Positions 46,128 through 54,941 of a stretch of DNA of 64,000 nt are shown piece by piece; the stretch's first letter is position 1, and every line of letters starts with the position of its first letter. Under the pieces are notes generated by a model. That model saw only the letters and a program-made list of their open reading frames with translations. It did not search any database and was not told where the DNA came from. The position numbers were made by a program, and so were the translations under genes. Source of the stretch: Alphaproteobacteria bacterium (GTDB lineage Bacteria > Pseudomonadota > Alphaproteobacteria > Sphingomonadales > Kordiimonadaceae); the NCBI GenBank assembly GCA_021774735.1, contig JAJFIS010000025.1:40989-104988 (forward strand), in the 5' to 3' direction.

Positions 46128-46919
46128 TTATTTGCCTTTAAAGCCCGGCTTGCGCTTTTCTAGGAAGGCACTAACCCCTTCACTGTAATCATCGGTCCAG
46201 CCACAGGCCTGCATCAGATCACGCTCAAGGTCCAACTGGCTATCTAAATCATTGCTGAAACTAGCATGAAGCGCCTTGCGACTGCTTACCAGCCCCACGG
46301 TGGGCTTATTCGCCAGCATTGTCGCCAAAGCGCCAACTTCGCCCATCAGGTCATCCGCTGCGACCGCCTTATAAATCATGCCCATCCCCTCAGCCTCCGC
46401 CGCCATAACGGGCCGCGCGGTATAGACAAGCGCCATCGCCTTCGCCAGACCAATGAGGCGCGGTAACATAAAGGTGCCGCTGGCGTCGGGGATAAGGCCA
46501 ATGTTGGAATAAACTTGGATAAATTTTGCCGTGTCAGCTGCCAAAGCCATATCGCAGGCAAGCGCGAAGTTAGCCCCTGCACCCGCCGCGACACCGTTAA
46601 CAGCCGCAATGGTTGGTACGCCCAATGTATAAAGCCTGCGCAGAAAAGGGTTATAACCCTGACCGACAGTTTTACCGAGGTCTGGCTTATCACCGCCGGG
46701 GGAAACCGCCCGGTCGCCTAGGTCTTGACCCGGACAAAAAGCCCGCCCAGCGCCGGTTAACACCATACAGCGGATTTGATCATCGCCCTCAACCATATCC
46801 AGCGCAGCGTTTAGCTCACGCAGCATGGCATCATTGATGGCATTTAACTTCTCAGGCCGGTTAAGTGTTACCCAAGCGACACCATCCTTAAGATCAAATT
46901 TTATCGTCTCGAATTGCAT
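46128..46919 (-). CDS. paaG: Epoxyphenylacetyl-CoA isomerase PaaG (crotonase family)
   Basis: PaaG isomerises the ring epoxide to an oxepin. The 263-residue crotonase has WVTLNRPEKLNAINDAML, GAGRAFCPGQDLGDR and NGVAAGAGANFALACD, with GLIPDASGTF after it. The ATG at 46919 has GGGGGA upstream. It lies 13 bp after paaZ. No separate paaF homologue is in the window. Confidence 0.9.
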   Translation of the reverse strand: MQFETIKFDLKDGVAWVTLNRPEKLNAINDAMLRELNAALDMVEGDDQIRCMVLTGAGRAFCPGQDLGDRAVSPGGDKPDLGKTVGQGYNPFLRRLYTLGVPTIAAVNGVAAGAGANFALACDMALAADTAKFIQVYSNIGLIPDASGTFMLPRLIGLAKAMALVYTARPVMAAEAEGMGMIYKAVAADDLMGEVGALATMLANKPTVGLVSSRKALHASFSNDLDSQLDLERDLMQACGWTDDYSEGVSAFLEKRKPGFKGK

Positions 46920-46932
46920 GCTATCCCCCACT

Positions 46933-48963
46933 TTATTGTACCCGTTCATTATGGGTTAGAAGTTCATAATTCGCGCATTCTTCACCCAACTGATTGGTAA
47001 CTGTCACGTCCCAGCGCACTTCGCCGAAGTCTTCATTCATCCGCGCGGTGCGTTGCTTGCAAACAAGGCGCACTTGAATGACATCCCCCGGGTATACGGG
47101 CTTGGTGAATTTCAGATCGTTCAGGCCCACATTAGCGAGCACCGGTCCGGGAGCGGGGTCAACGAACAAGCCAGCCGCAAAGCTAAGCAACAGATAGCCA
47201 TGGGCTACACGTCCGCCGAATATTGGGTTAGCCGCAGCGGCCACTTCATCCATATGGGCATAAAATGTATCGCCGGTGAAGTTGGCAAAATGCTCGATGT
47301 CCTCGAGGCTGACTGTGCGCGATTTGGTAATCAGCGTATCGCCGACTTTAATTTCGTCAAAGCTTTTGCGGAAAGGGTGCGCGTCCATCGTTTGCTCGGC
47401 GGCACCGCTGACCCATTTTCGGGTGATATTTGTCAGCACATCGGGCGAGCCCTGCACCGCCATGCGCTGCATAAAATGCTTTACGGCCCGAATGCCGCCT
47501 TGTTCCTCCCCGCCGCCTGCGCGGCCGGGTCCACCATGTTTCATATGGGGCAGCGGCGAACCATGTCCTGTGCTTTCCTCCGCTGAGCTGCGGTCAATAA
47601 CCACCAAGCGCCCATGATAAGCCCCGATACCCATCGCCACCTCAAACACCACATCAGGGTCATGGGAAAAAAGCGATGCCACCAAGGACCCCTCGCCCAT
47701 ATTAGCCAGCGTAATGGCATCCGCCACAGTGTCATAAGGCATGATGGTGACCACCGGGCCGAAAGCCTCAACACTGTGAATGGTCTCATTGTCCAAAGGC
47801 GCGTCACAGAAAAGCAGGGTCGGTTTGACAAAGGCACCAGCACCGTAATTAGCGCCCATGGGCTCAAATGGCTTTGTGCCATCGAGACTAATATCGGCGC
47901 ATGAAGCCAGCTCCTGCACGCGCTCAATCACTTCATTGCGCTGCGCTAAACTAGCGAGCGGACCCATGCGAACGCCTTTGATGCGTGGGTCGCCAACGGT
48001 GATATTTTCCAGTTTAGCCTTTAAGGCTTCTTGTACAGTTCCCACTGATTTGGCGGGCACAATGATCCGGCGAATAGCGGTACATTTCTGACCTGCCTTT
48101 GAGGTCATTTCACGAACAATTTCCCGGATGAAAAGATCAAACTCTGGTGTATCAGGCCCGGCATCCTCGCCCAAAATGGTGGCGTTCAAACTGTCGCATT
48201 CGGCCAAAAAAGGCACAGATTTCTCAGCAAATACCGGGTGTGCCTGCAAATGCCGTGCGGTGTTGGCGGACCCTGTGAAGGTAACCACATCTTGGCAGGT
48301 CAGATGGTCGAACAGGTCCCCCGTGCGCCCACAAATGAGCTGCAAGGTACCCTCCGGCAGGATGCCGCTATCGGTCATGTAACGTACCGCCATTTCGGTC
48401 AGATGGGCAGTGGCGGACGCGGGTTTAATGATCGCCGGCATGCCCGCAAGCAGGGTTGGCGCTAGCTTTTCCATCATGCCCCATACCGGGAAGTTAAAAG
48501 CGTTAATATGTAGCGCCACGCCTTGCCTTGGCACCATGATATGCTGGCCGAGGAAGCTGCCGCCGCGCGATAATTGCTCCACATCACCGTCCACATACCA
48601 TGGCTGGTTTGGCATTTCCTTGCGGCCTTTGGAAGAATAGACGAAAAAAGTTTGGATGCCGCCGTCAACATCAATCCAAGTATCCGCCTTGGTGGCACCG
48701 GTCTGGTAGGATGCTGCGTAAAGCGCGTCTTTAAATTCACCGAGCTTAAGCGCAACCTCTTTCAGCATAATCGCCCGCTCATGGAAGGTCATGGCCCGCA
48801 ACTTTGGCCCGCCAACGTCGCGGCCATAAGCTAGCATGGCTTTAAAGTCTAGGCCGTCGCTCGTGACCTCAGCAATGTTCTCCCCGCTTGAGGCATCCCT
48901 GATGGCGTTACCTTTTGCTGTTGATGTAAACCAGTGACCAGACGCATAACTTTGTAAATTCAC
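46933..48963 (-). CDS. paaZ: Oxepin-CoA hydrolase / aldehyde dehydrogenase PaaZ
   Basis: PaaZ opens the oxepin ring and oxidises the resulting aldehyde. The 676-residue fusion has an N-terminal aldehyde dehydrogenase (about 1-515; catalytic-type KAGQKCTAIRRI, with FTGSANTARHL and HGSPLPHMKHGGPGRAGGGE) and a C-terminal MaoC-like hydratase (about 530-676; FANFTGDTFYAHMD, VAHGYLLLSFAAG). It is first in paaZ-paaG-paaJ, divergent from paaR. Confidence 0.95.
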   Translation of the reverse strand: MNLQSYASGHWFTSTAKGNAIRDASSGENIAEVTSDGLDFKAMLAYGRDVGGPKLRAMTFHERAIMLKEVALKLGEFKDALYAASYQTGATKADTWIDVDGGIQTFFVYSSKGRKEMPNQPWYVDGDVEQLSRGGSFLGQHIMVPRQGVALHINAFNFPVWGMMEKLAPTLLAGMPAIIKPASATAHLTEMAVRYMTDSGILPEGTLQLICGRTGDLFDHLTCQDVVTFTGSANTARHLQAHPVFAEKSVPFLAECDSLNATILGEDAGPDTPEFDLFIREIVREMTSKAGQKCTAIRRIIVPAKSVGTVQEALKAKLENITVGDPRIKGVRMGPLASLAQRNEVIERVQELASCADISLDGTKPFEPMGANYGAGAFVKPTLLFCDAPLDNETIHSVEAFGPVVTIMPYDTVADAITLANMGEGSLVASLFSHDPDVVFEVAMGIGAYHGRLVVIDRSSAEESTGHGSPLPHMKHGGPGRAGGGEEQGGIRAVKHFMQRMAVQGSPDVLTNITRKWVSGAAEQTMDAHPFRKSFDEIKVGDTLITKSRTVSLEDIEHFANFTGDTFYAHMDEVAAAANPIFGGRVAHGYLLLSFAAGLFVDPAPGPVLANVGLNDLKFTKPVYPGDVIQVRLVCKQRTARMNEDFGEVRWDVTVTNQLGEECANYELLTHNERVQ

Positions 48964-49046
48964 GAGGGGAGCGCTCCTTGTCTCATATCGCAGTTTTATG
49001 AATAAGTTGGCGGGAAATATCTTCCAATTTCAAGGGAATTAAATCA

Positions 49047-49070
49047 TTAATCGACCGTACAGTCAACTAA
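49047..49070. promoter_or_regulatory. PaaR operator-like site between paaZ and paaR
   Basis: The 24-bp site begins TTAATCGACCG, is centred on GTAC, and ends TCAACTAA; the core GAC-n-GTAC-n-GTC is a near-perfect dyad. It lies 83 bp from the paaZ start and 84 bp from the paaR start, halfway in the divergent gap. It matches the pre-paaA site at 44852-44875, which implies one regulator for both transcription units. Confidence 0.7.
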
Positions 49071-49154
49071 ATGCAGGCCAGACAGATCATCCCTCTTGAA
49101 CCCGCTACCATCCTCCGCTACAGATGAAGTGAATGAACAAAATTGGGAAGAAAA

Positions 49155-49775
49155 ATGGCCCGCCCACAGTCGCCTGATTATGACGTACGAAAGCAAAATA
49201 TTCTCGACAAGGCCGCTGTAGTTTTCGCAGAACACGGCTTTCACAAGGCTTCTGTCAGCCAGATTACCCAAGCATGTGCTATTTCCAAGTCATTGATCTA
49301 TCATTATTTTCCGTCCAAACAAGACATACTATATCATACACTTAAGACCCATGTGGGGGAGCTCGATCAACTAGCTACATCCATTACGACAAAGGGCTTG
49401 CCGCCCGAAGACACTTTACGCACGATCATCCATGAATATCTTCATATCTATAAAGACAAAGTAGCCCAACACCAACTTCTGATCAGCGAGCTCGGGGCGC
49501 TTGGGAGCCGGGAGCGCCGAGAAATTATCGCCTTGCAAAATAATGTCGTTGGTGTTTTTGCAGACCTTGGTGAAGCCATCTCCCCTGCTTCCTTTAAAGG
49601 CCGAAAAGCCAAAAAAGCCATCGCCCTATTGGCGCTGGGCATGATGAACTGGACTTATATTTGGTTCAAAGCGGACGGCGCCCTAACCACCGACGCACTG
49701 GCTGATATAATCAGCAGCATGCTAATCGGGGGGCTGAAAAACCTTGGGTCAGAGCCCTTTGGTAAGGCCCAATAA
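49155..49775 (+). CDS. paaR: TetR-family regulator of the phenylacetate genes (PaaR type)
   Basis: The 206-residue protein starts at MARPQSPDYD and has a TetR helix-turn-helix (ILDKAAVVFAEHGFHKASVS, CAISKSLIYHYFPSKQDIL) and a helical ligand domain. It is divergent from paaZ across the operator-like site at 49047. TetR-type PaaR repressors that respond to phenylacetyl-CoA are known in other proteobacteria; the name rests on context. Confidence 0.85.
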   Translation: MARPQSPDYDVRKQNILDKAAVVFAEHGFHKASVSQITQACAISKSLIYHYFPSKQDILYHTLKTHVGELDQLATSITTKGLPPEDTLRTIIHEYLHIYKDKVAQHQLLISELGALGSRERREIIALQNNVVGVFADLGEAISPASFKGRKAKKAIALLALGMMNWTYIWFKADGALTTDALADIISSMLIGGLKNLGSEPFGKAQ

Positions 49776-49959
49776 ATCTATACCATTTCACCATAAGACA
49801 GATCCATTTGGGCCATGCTACTTTAATCAGACCTCCCTCAACGGACTATCCAGCAATGAACAAGAGTTCGGTGATAGCAAAAAAATAGGTACAAAAGCTC
49901 CGATTATGCCTATAATACTTTAATGCTTCACCTTGGGGGTTGCGGAAAAGGGCTTAAGC

Positions 49960-50610
49960 TTGAGCAACGGCGATAAATCTTTAGACGATAAATCTTTAAC
50001 GGTGAAAGATACCAAGGCGTATATCTCGACTATGTGCCCAGCTTTACAGCAGGCATGGGATATGTGGCATCGCCTGCTTAAAGAAAGCACATTTAAACTG
50101 CCCCGCCGTCGGTCCTTCTCTCTGCAACAGCTAAAAGCGCAAGCGTCAAATGTCGCGATTTCTAATTGGACGGATGAGAAGACTTTTCTACTTAAACTCA
50201 GCGGCACAAATGTTGACCGTCTTTTTGGTTATAACCGAACAGGTATGACATTGGAGCAATTCACCGAGCCTGAATATTATGACGATATTTATTTTTTCTA
50301 TTTTGCGCAAATTTTTCAGCCCTGTGCGGGCTTCACCCGGACCAAGCTTCGCAATATGAAAGGCCTTGTGTTTGAGGTCGAAGCGCTCAGCTTTCCCCTT
50401 TGCGATGAAGAGGGCGAGGTGCGCCATCTTATCTCTTTCGTCGAGGTTATATCAGATAGAGCAAACCAATGGCACAGTAATAGCTTTGGTAAAATTACCG
50501 AGCATGACACCACTGAATCTAAATTTCTGGATTTGGGCTGGGGGACACCGAATATGACAGTAAAAGACGATGGCAACATTCAATGGAACATTGGGGCGCA
50601 TAGCCTTTGA
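49960..50610 (+). CDS. PAS-domain protein of the PAS_5 type
   Basis: The protein is about 216 residues from a TTG at 49960, preceded by AAAAGGG; an earlier in-frame TTG at 49933 and a later ATG at 50032 are alternatives. The central region (NVAISNWTDEKTFLLKLSGT, NRTGMTLEQF, RTKLRNMKGLVFEVEALSFP) fits the single-domain PAS_5 family frequent in alphaproteobacteria. No output domain is attached. The role is unknown. Confidence 0.7.
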   Translation: MSNGDKSLDDKSLTVKDTKAYISTMCPALQQAWDMWHRLLKESTFKLPRRRSFSLQQLKAQASNVAISNWTDEKTFLLKLSGTNVDRLFGYNRTGMTLEQFTEPEYYDDIYFFYFAQIFQPCAGFTRTKLRNMKGLVFEVEALSFPLCDEEGEVRHLISFVEVISDRANQWHSNSFGKITEHDTTESKFLDLGWGTPNMTVKDDGNIQWNIGAHSL

Positions 50611-50720
50611 TAATGATTGAAATGTCTTGTAAGGAATGTATAATGCGTGGCGATGGTGAACCCATTAAGGCCAGTTCAATCCAGCCATGAACTTACGCAG
50701 AATCATTTGACTTTTCCTTT

Positions 50721-50876
50721 CGTCATTCCCGCGAAGGCCGGAAACCAGATAAGGGGCTGCGGTTCAGCGAGCTTGAGTTGCCAAAACCTTCTGTCGCCGC
50801 TTATACAGGGCGGATGGTTTCCATTTGGTTTCTGGATCCCGGATCGTATCCGGCTTCGCCGGGTCCGGGATGACGG
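50721..50876. repeat. REP/MITE-like palindromic element in a 455-bp gap
   Basis: The element is bounded by inverted ends, CGTCATTCCCG on the left and CGGGATGACG on the right. Inner pairs repeat the pattern (GGAAACCAGA near the left, TTTGGTTTCTGG near the right), and the right end holds a strong hairpin around CCGGCTTCGCCGG. Elements with CGTCATCCCGG ends are dispersed in many proteobacterial genomes. The remaining gap (50611-51065) shows only a 7-bp hairpin at 51013-51030. Confidence 0.65.
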
Positions 50877-51065
50877 CACCCAACAGCGAACCAATTTTGG
50901 TCACTGACATGTTTCATGAACTTGCGCAGGATCATATTATTCACCTCCCCTGATAAGCGAAAACGTTACTTTAGCGCAATATTCCATAATTGCAAAAAGT
51001 GGTAGGCCACGAGAAGGGTTTTCACCCTTCGCTCTGGGAGCTGCTGGGTCGCTTTTTTGGGTCGG

Positions 51066-51416
51066 TTATTTCAGCTCCGATAGTTGGGTGATGTTTGCTT
51101 CATCAAAAATCTCAAACGGATTATCGCTCAGATATTCCACGATTGCTGACCCATATACCTTTTTTTCTTCAAGATCGATTAAGAGCGTCACAAAAGAATT
51201 TGCGTTCTTATTGTGCCAGTTTATTAGGAATTGGGCTTCCCGAGTTTCCTTGCAAATATAGTTTAGGCCCTCAATCCGGGTTCCATCGAGCTGGCCGCCA
51301 AACCATGCGAAACTGAGGGATGCCGGTTCAATTGTCAAAACAACGCTATCGCCGCTGGTATATGTATACTTAAGCACTTTATTCGCAAGTCCGTGAATGT
51401 CGTTAACGTGCATCAT
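51066..51416 (-). CDS. Hypothetical protein, possibly MoaF-like (lipocalin fold)
   Basis: The 116-residue protein has no signal peptide. Alternating strands (KYTYTSGDSVVLTIE, LSFAWFGGQLDG, EAQFLINWHN, FVTLLIDLEEKKVYGSAIVE) resemble MoaF-type calycin domains. The match is weak and made by eye. It is isolated, with a long AT-rich gap before the histidine kinase. Confidence 0.55.
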   Translation of the reverse strand: MMHVNDIHGLANKVLKYTYTSGDSVVLTIEPASLSFAWFGGQLDGTRIEGLNYICKETREAQFLINWHNKNANSFVTLLIDLEEKKVYGSAIVEYLSDNPFEIFDEANITQLSELK

Positions 51417-51763
51417 AAATCTCCCTTTTTTACCTAAATTTTTTTCTTACTAACAAAATTACGAGGTTTTTGAAGAATATAACTAGAGGAATGAATTAGT
51501 CAAAATGCCATAGTGTCAATGTCCGCCTGTGGCCGACAGCAAACGATTAGCGGGCTCAGACCATTAAACTGATTTGGTTTGTGATGTGCTTTGAAAGCCA
51601 TACAATGGTTTTTATTAACTGGTGACCCATTTTAGCACTCCATTAACAATAAAATTCTAAGGTGTTGTATAGTATGGTATAACTGATTTGAATAAAATTA
51701 AGATTTAAGTACTATATTTCATACTAGCATGCAGAGATCGATGTTTTAAGGGAAGTGCTGATA
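51417..51763. other. Intergenic AT-rich region before the histidine kinase gene
   Basis: No coding sequence is convincing here. A dyad GTTGTA-N8-TATAAC at 51664-51683 is the only notable structure and could be an operator for the kinase gene. The stretch is markedly AT-rich compared with the core genes on either side of the 51-54.7 kb segment. Confidence 0.4.
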
Positions 51764-53962
51764 TTGAAGAACATACCTTTTCCAATAATCATTTTAGCTC
51801 CAGCATTTGCTGTTCTTGCTCTTATCTTAGATACCTTTTTACCAATGGGTGTCGCAGGTGGCATTCCTTGCGGATTTCTAGTTCTTCTTGGTATTTGGCT
51901 CCCTAGCAAACGTCACGTTTATGCACTAGCTATCCTCGCTACTATAATAACTGGCATAAGTTTTTTAGTATCTCCCCCCACCATCACCATATGGGCCCTA
52001 ACCGCCAATCGTTTCCTTAGATTAGTGATTATATGGGGTGCAGCAGTCATTATCTGTGAGCGTAAAAAGCTAATAAAGAAATCTGAGGATAGCAATGCAA
52101 GGCTTTCCTATCACCTTGAGAATTCCCCTCTGGCCTCTATGATATGGGACGTAAATTTCAGGTGTCTAGAATGGAACAAGGAAGCTGAGAAAGTTTTCGG
52201 GTATAGTAAGGACGAAATGATTGGTATTGGCACCATCGACTGTATTGTTCCAAGTTCTGCAAGAAGTCAGGTTGATAGTGCAATTGATGAACTTTCAAAC
52301 CAAACAGGTGGGGCAGTTAATGTTAACAAGAATATTACTAAAAATGGCAAAACCATCACTTGCAAATGGTTTAATACTATAATTCTTAAAGATGACGGTA
52401 CGCCTCTTGGTTTCGCTGCAATGGCACAAGATATAACACAGCTTATTGCGGATGGAATAGAACTAGATTTCCAGAAAAAAGCAATGGATGAACATGCCAT
52501 CGTCAGTATTTCTAATGTTGATGGAGAGATTACTTATGTTAATGAAAAATTCTGTAATGCTAGCCAATATACTAGGGATGAATTGATAGACCAAAACCAT
52601 AGAATTCTTAAGTCAGAAGAACATGACCCAGCGTTTTATACAAACTTATGGGAGACCATCATAGCCGGTAAAGTGTGGAAAGGTGATATATGCAATAAAA
52701 GCAAAGATGGCCGCCTTTATTGGGTGTCCTCAACAATAGTTCCTTTCCTGGATGACAATGGTGAGCCCTTCCAATTTGTTTCAATGTGTACCGACATAAC
52801 AAAAAACAAAGAGTTAGAACAAGGGCTTATGTTAAGTGAAAGCCGCTTACAAAGAAGTCAATCCTTTGCACATATGGGTATATGGGACTGGGACATCTCT
52901 AATGACGCTTTATATTGGTCTGATCAAGTCCCAATGTTATTTGGAAGCACCGACGGGAATGTTATCAAAACATATAATGACATGTTTTCCCTCATCCACT
53001 CTGACGACCAAAAAATGGTAATAAATGCTGTTAAAGCATGTGTGGATAATGGCAAAGAATATGATGTAATATTTAGAATTATATGGCTTGACGGTTCTGT
53101 TCATTGGATTCACCAAAATGGCAATGTGGTTTATGACGATGATGGTAATGCGACAAATATGCTAGGTATGATGCAGGACATAACCAGCAAAAAGAATTAT
53201 GAAGAACAAATCATCTTGGCGAAAGAAGAAGCTGTTCTCGCTTTGGAAGAAGCACAAATGGCGAATTCAGCTAATCAAGCAAAGTCAGAGTTTCTAGCCA
53301 CGATGAGCCATGAAATACGCACTCCTTTAAATGCAATCATCGGGTTCGCAGAAGCCCTTGAAATGGGTATTGGCGCTGAAGACAGGGACGAAAGAAATGA
53401 ACGACTGGGAATTATTGCAAATTCTGGGAGGCAATTGAATAATCTCATTTCTGATATTTTGGACTTTTCTAAAGTTGAGGCAGGGAAATTAGAATTTGAT
53501 TTAAAACCTACCCTTCCCAGCGATATTTTTGAAAGGTGCCTGCCAACTATCCGGCAGCTTGCTAAGGATAAGAATATTTCTTTTAAAGGGATTAAGGAAT
53601 CTAATAGCCTAATATTTGTTGACCCAAAGAGATTAGAACAAATTATACTCAACTTTATTTCTAATGCTGTTAAATATAACAAAGATAATGGATCAATAGA
53701 ATTTGGCTGTTATGAAACAACCGACAATAATCTTAGGGTATATGTTGAGGATACTGGAATGGGAATACCCGAAGGGAAAGAACAGCTTATATTCTCCCCT
53801 TTTGATAGAGTAAACTATGCCACTAGTGGCATTGGTGGCATTGGTCTTGGTCTAGCTATTTGTAAAAAATTAACGGAATCAATGAATGGTGAAATCGGAT
53901 TTGAAACGGCCCTAGGTGAAGGGACAACATTTTGGGTTGAATTTCCTATGGTAGATGCTTGA
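51764..53962 (+). CDS. Multi-PAS membrane sensor histidine kinase
   Basis: The protein is about 732 residues, from a TTG start with AAGGGAA 9 bases upstream; a GTG at 51755 is the alternative but too close to that site. It has four N-terminal membrane helices (about 1-100), three PAS domains (about 115-235, 240-360 and 370-490), a HisKA domain with SHEIRTPLNAIIGFAEAL, and a HATPase domain (NAVKYNK, EDTGMGIPEG, GIGLGLAICKK). No receiver domain or response regulator is adjacent, so it is an orphan kinase. Codon use is AT-rich, suggesting acquired DNA. Confidence 0.92.
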   Translation: MKNIPFPIIILAPAFAVLALILDTFLPMGVAGGIPCGFLVLLGIWLPSKRHVYALAILATIITGISFLVSPPTITIWALTANRFLRLVIIWGAAVIICERKKLIKKSEDSNARLSYHLENSPLASMIWDVNFRCLEWNKEAEKVFGYSKDEMIGIGTIDCIVPSSARSQVDSAIDELSNQTGGAVNVNKNITKNGKTITCKWFNTIILKDDGTPLGFAAMAQDITQLIADGIELDFQKKAMDEHAIVSISNVDGEITYVNEKFCNASQYTRDELIDQNHRILKSEEHDPAFYTNLWETIIAGKVWKGDICNKSKDGRLYWVSSTIVPFLDDNGEPFQFVSMCTDITKNKELEQGLMLSESRLQRSQSFAHMGIWDWDISNDALYWSDQVPMLFGSTDGNVIKTYNDMFSLIHSDDQKMVINAVKACVDNGKEYDVIFRIIWLDGSVHWIHQNGNVVYDDDGNATNMLGMMQDITSKKNYEEQIILAKEEAVLALEEAQMANSANQAKSEFLATMSHEIRTPLNAIIGFAEALEMGIGAEDRDERNERLGIIANSGRQLNNLISDILDFSKVEAGKLEFDLKPTLPSDIFERCLPTIRQLAKDKNISFKGIKESNSLIFVDPKRLEQIILNFISNAVKYNKDNGSIEFGCYETTDNNLRVYVEDTGMGIPEGKEQLIFSPFDRVNYATSGIGGIGLGLAICKKLTESMNGEIGFETALGEGTTFWVEFPMVDA

Positions 53963-54016
53963 ATATCTGCTTCTGATCCAATGCCATAAATCTCTGGGCT
54001 TTCACTCTACCATATA

Positions 54017-54056
54017 TAACAATATTGTTGTTGACTGCGGTATAACAAAAATGTTA
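54017..54056. promoter_or_regulatory. Two inverted repeats before the toxin-antitoxin remnant
   Basis: TAACAATATTGTTG at 54017-54030 and TAACAAAAATGTTA at 54043-54056 share TAACA/TGTTA half-sites with centres 26 bp apart. TTGACT at 54031-54036 between them could be a -35 box. Paired dyads of this kind are standard autorepression sites of HigA-type antitoxins. Binding is inferred. Confidence 0.55.
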
Positions 54057-54082
54057 TTTTACCTAAAGAATGATTTTGAAAC

Positions 54083-54271
54083 ATGTATGAAATTGAGTTC
54101 TTCAACAGCAGAGTTGAGACAGAAATATTGAATTGGCCGAAAGGCATTCAAGCGGATTTTCTTAAAATTGCCGAATTGATGATGGAGCATGCGTTTATAA
54201 AGAAATCCCAAAAGACGCCTAAAAAAAGAACTCGGTATTGCATGCAAACGAATGAAGGAGGTTTAAAATGA
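54083..54271 (+). pseudogene. HigB/Gp49-type toxin gene, internally deleted and frameshifted
   Basis: The frame opens as a normal HigB-like toxin (MYEIEFFNSRVETEILNWPK) but jumps at 54190/54191 from the LMMEH region straight to the late AFIKKSQKTPKK segment, so about 40 codons of the catalytic core are missing. A run of seven A at 54221-54227 then shifts the frame. With six A the sequence reads KKELGIACKRMKEV and a TAA two bases before the antitoxin ATG, the expected ending. The product cannot be a working RNase. Confidence 0.8.
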
Positions 54272-54579
54272 GTGATACATATGAACCTGTAAAACTAAAT
54301 AAAAACTGGATCAAGGATCGCTTAAAAGGTGATCCTAAACTCCGCAGTGAATATGAAGCACACGATATAGAGTATAACTTGCTTGATGAGCTTATTCGTG
54401 CCCGCAGCGATGCTGGCCTGACCCAAAAAGAGCTTGCTGAGCGCATGGGCAAACAACAGTCCGCTATTGGGCGTTTGGAGCGCACTCTTGCCAATCCTCT
54501 AGGCTCAGTCTCTCTAGCATCCCTCAAAGAATACGCCGCTGCCTGTGGTAAACGCCTTGATATTCGAATGATTGACTAA
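54268..54579 (+). CDS. XRE-family HigA-type antitoxin
   Basis: The 103-residue protein has a C-terminal helix-turn-helix (about 50-95: ARSDAGLTQKELAERMGKQQ, SAIGRLER). It starts with a strong GGAGG site inside the end of the broken toxin gene, in normal toxin-first HigBA order. It appears intact and could still repress its own promoter or counter related toxins elsewhere. Confidence 0.88.
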   Translation: MSDTYEPVKLNKNWIKDRLKGDPKLRSEYEAHDIEYNLLDELIRARSDAGLTQKELAERMGKQQSAIGRLERTLANPLGSVSLASLKEYAAACGKRLDIRMID

Positions 54580-54695
54580 ATCTGAAACTTGCTCAAGAGA
54601 ATTGAACTCTAAAACCGTTTAAAATCAAATGGTTGCACTATTTGGTGCGCAGTAGAATTAAGTGAAACACCATATAAATCATAGACTTAAGTAAC

Positions 54696-54770
54696 TGGTG
54701 CCGCTGGGGAGAATTGAACTCCCGGCCTCGTCATTACCAATGACGCGCTCTACCACTGAGCTACAGCGGC
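54696..54770 (-). tRNA. tRNA-Thr (GGT)
   Basis: The minus strand reads GCCGCTGTAGCTCAGTGG at the 5' end, with the anticodon loop TTGGTAA between CGTCA/TGACG stems, TTCAATTC in the T loop, and an encoded CCA. The acceptor stem pairs GCCGCTG with CAGCGGC. Its 3' end faces the AT-rich segment at 51-54.7 kb, a usual arrangement for integrated elements. Confidence 0.97.
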
Positions 54771-54941
54771 CCATTTTGTCAGGGCGAGAAGCTATTGCCA
54801 TAGCCACGGCGGCAAAGCAAGGACAAAACGCAAGACAGCCACCACCGCCACAGAGCAATGGTGATGTTAGGCGGAAAAGTTAAAAGCTATTCAGTGCTAA
54901 CAGGCTTGAAAATCTTGCAAGCCACGTTATGGTGCGGGTTT

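Noticed and set aside
51013..51030. GAAGGGT-TTTC-ACCCTTC hairpin considered as a terminator
   Set aside because: The stem is short and no T run follows directly on either strand; the next T run is more than 20 bp away.
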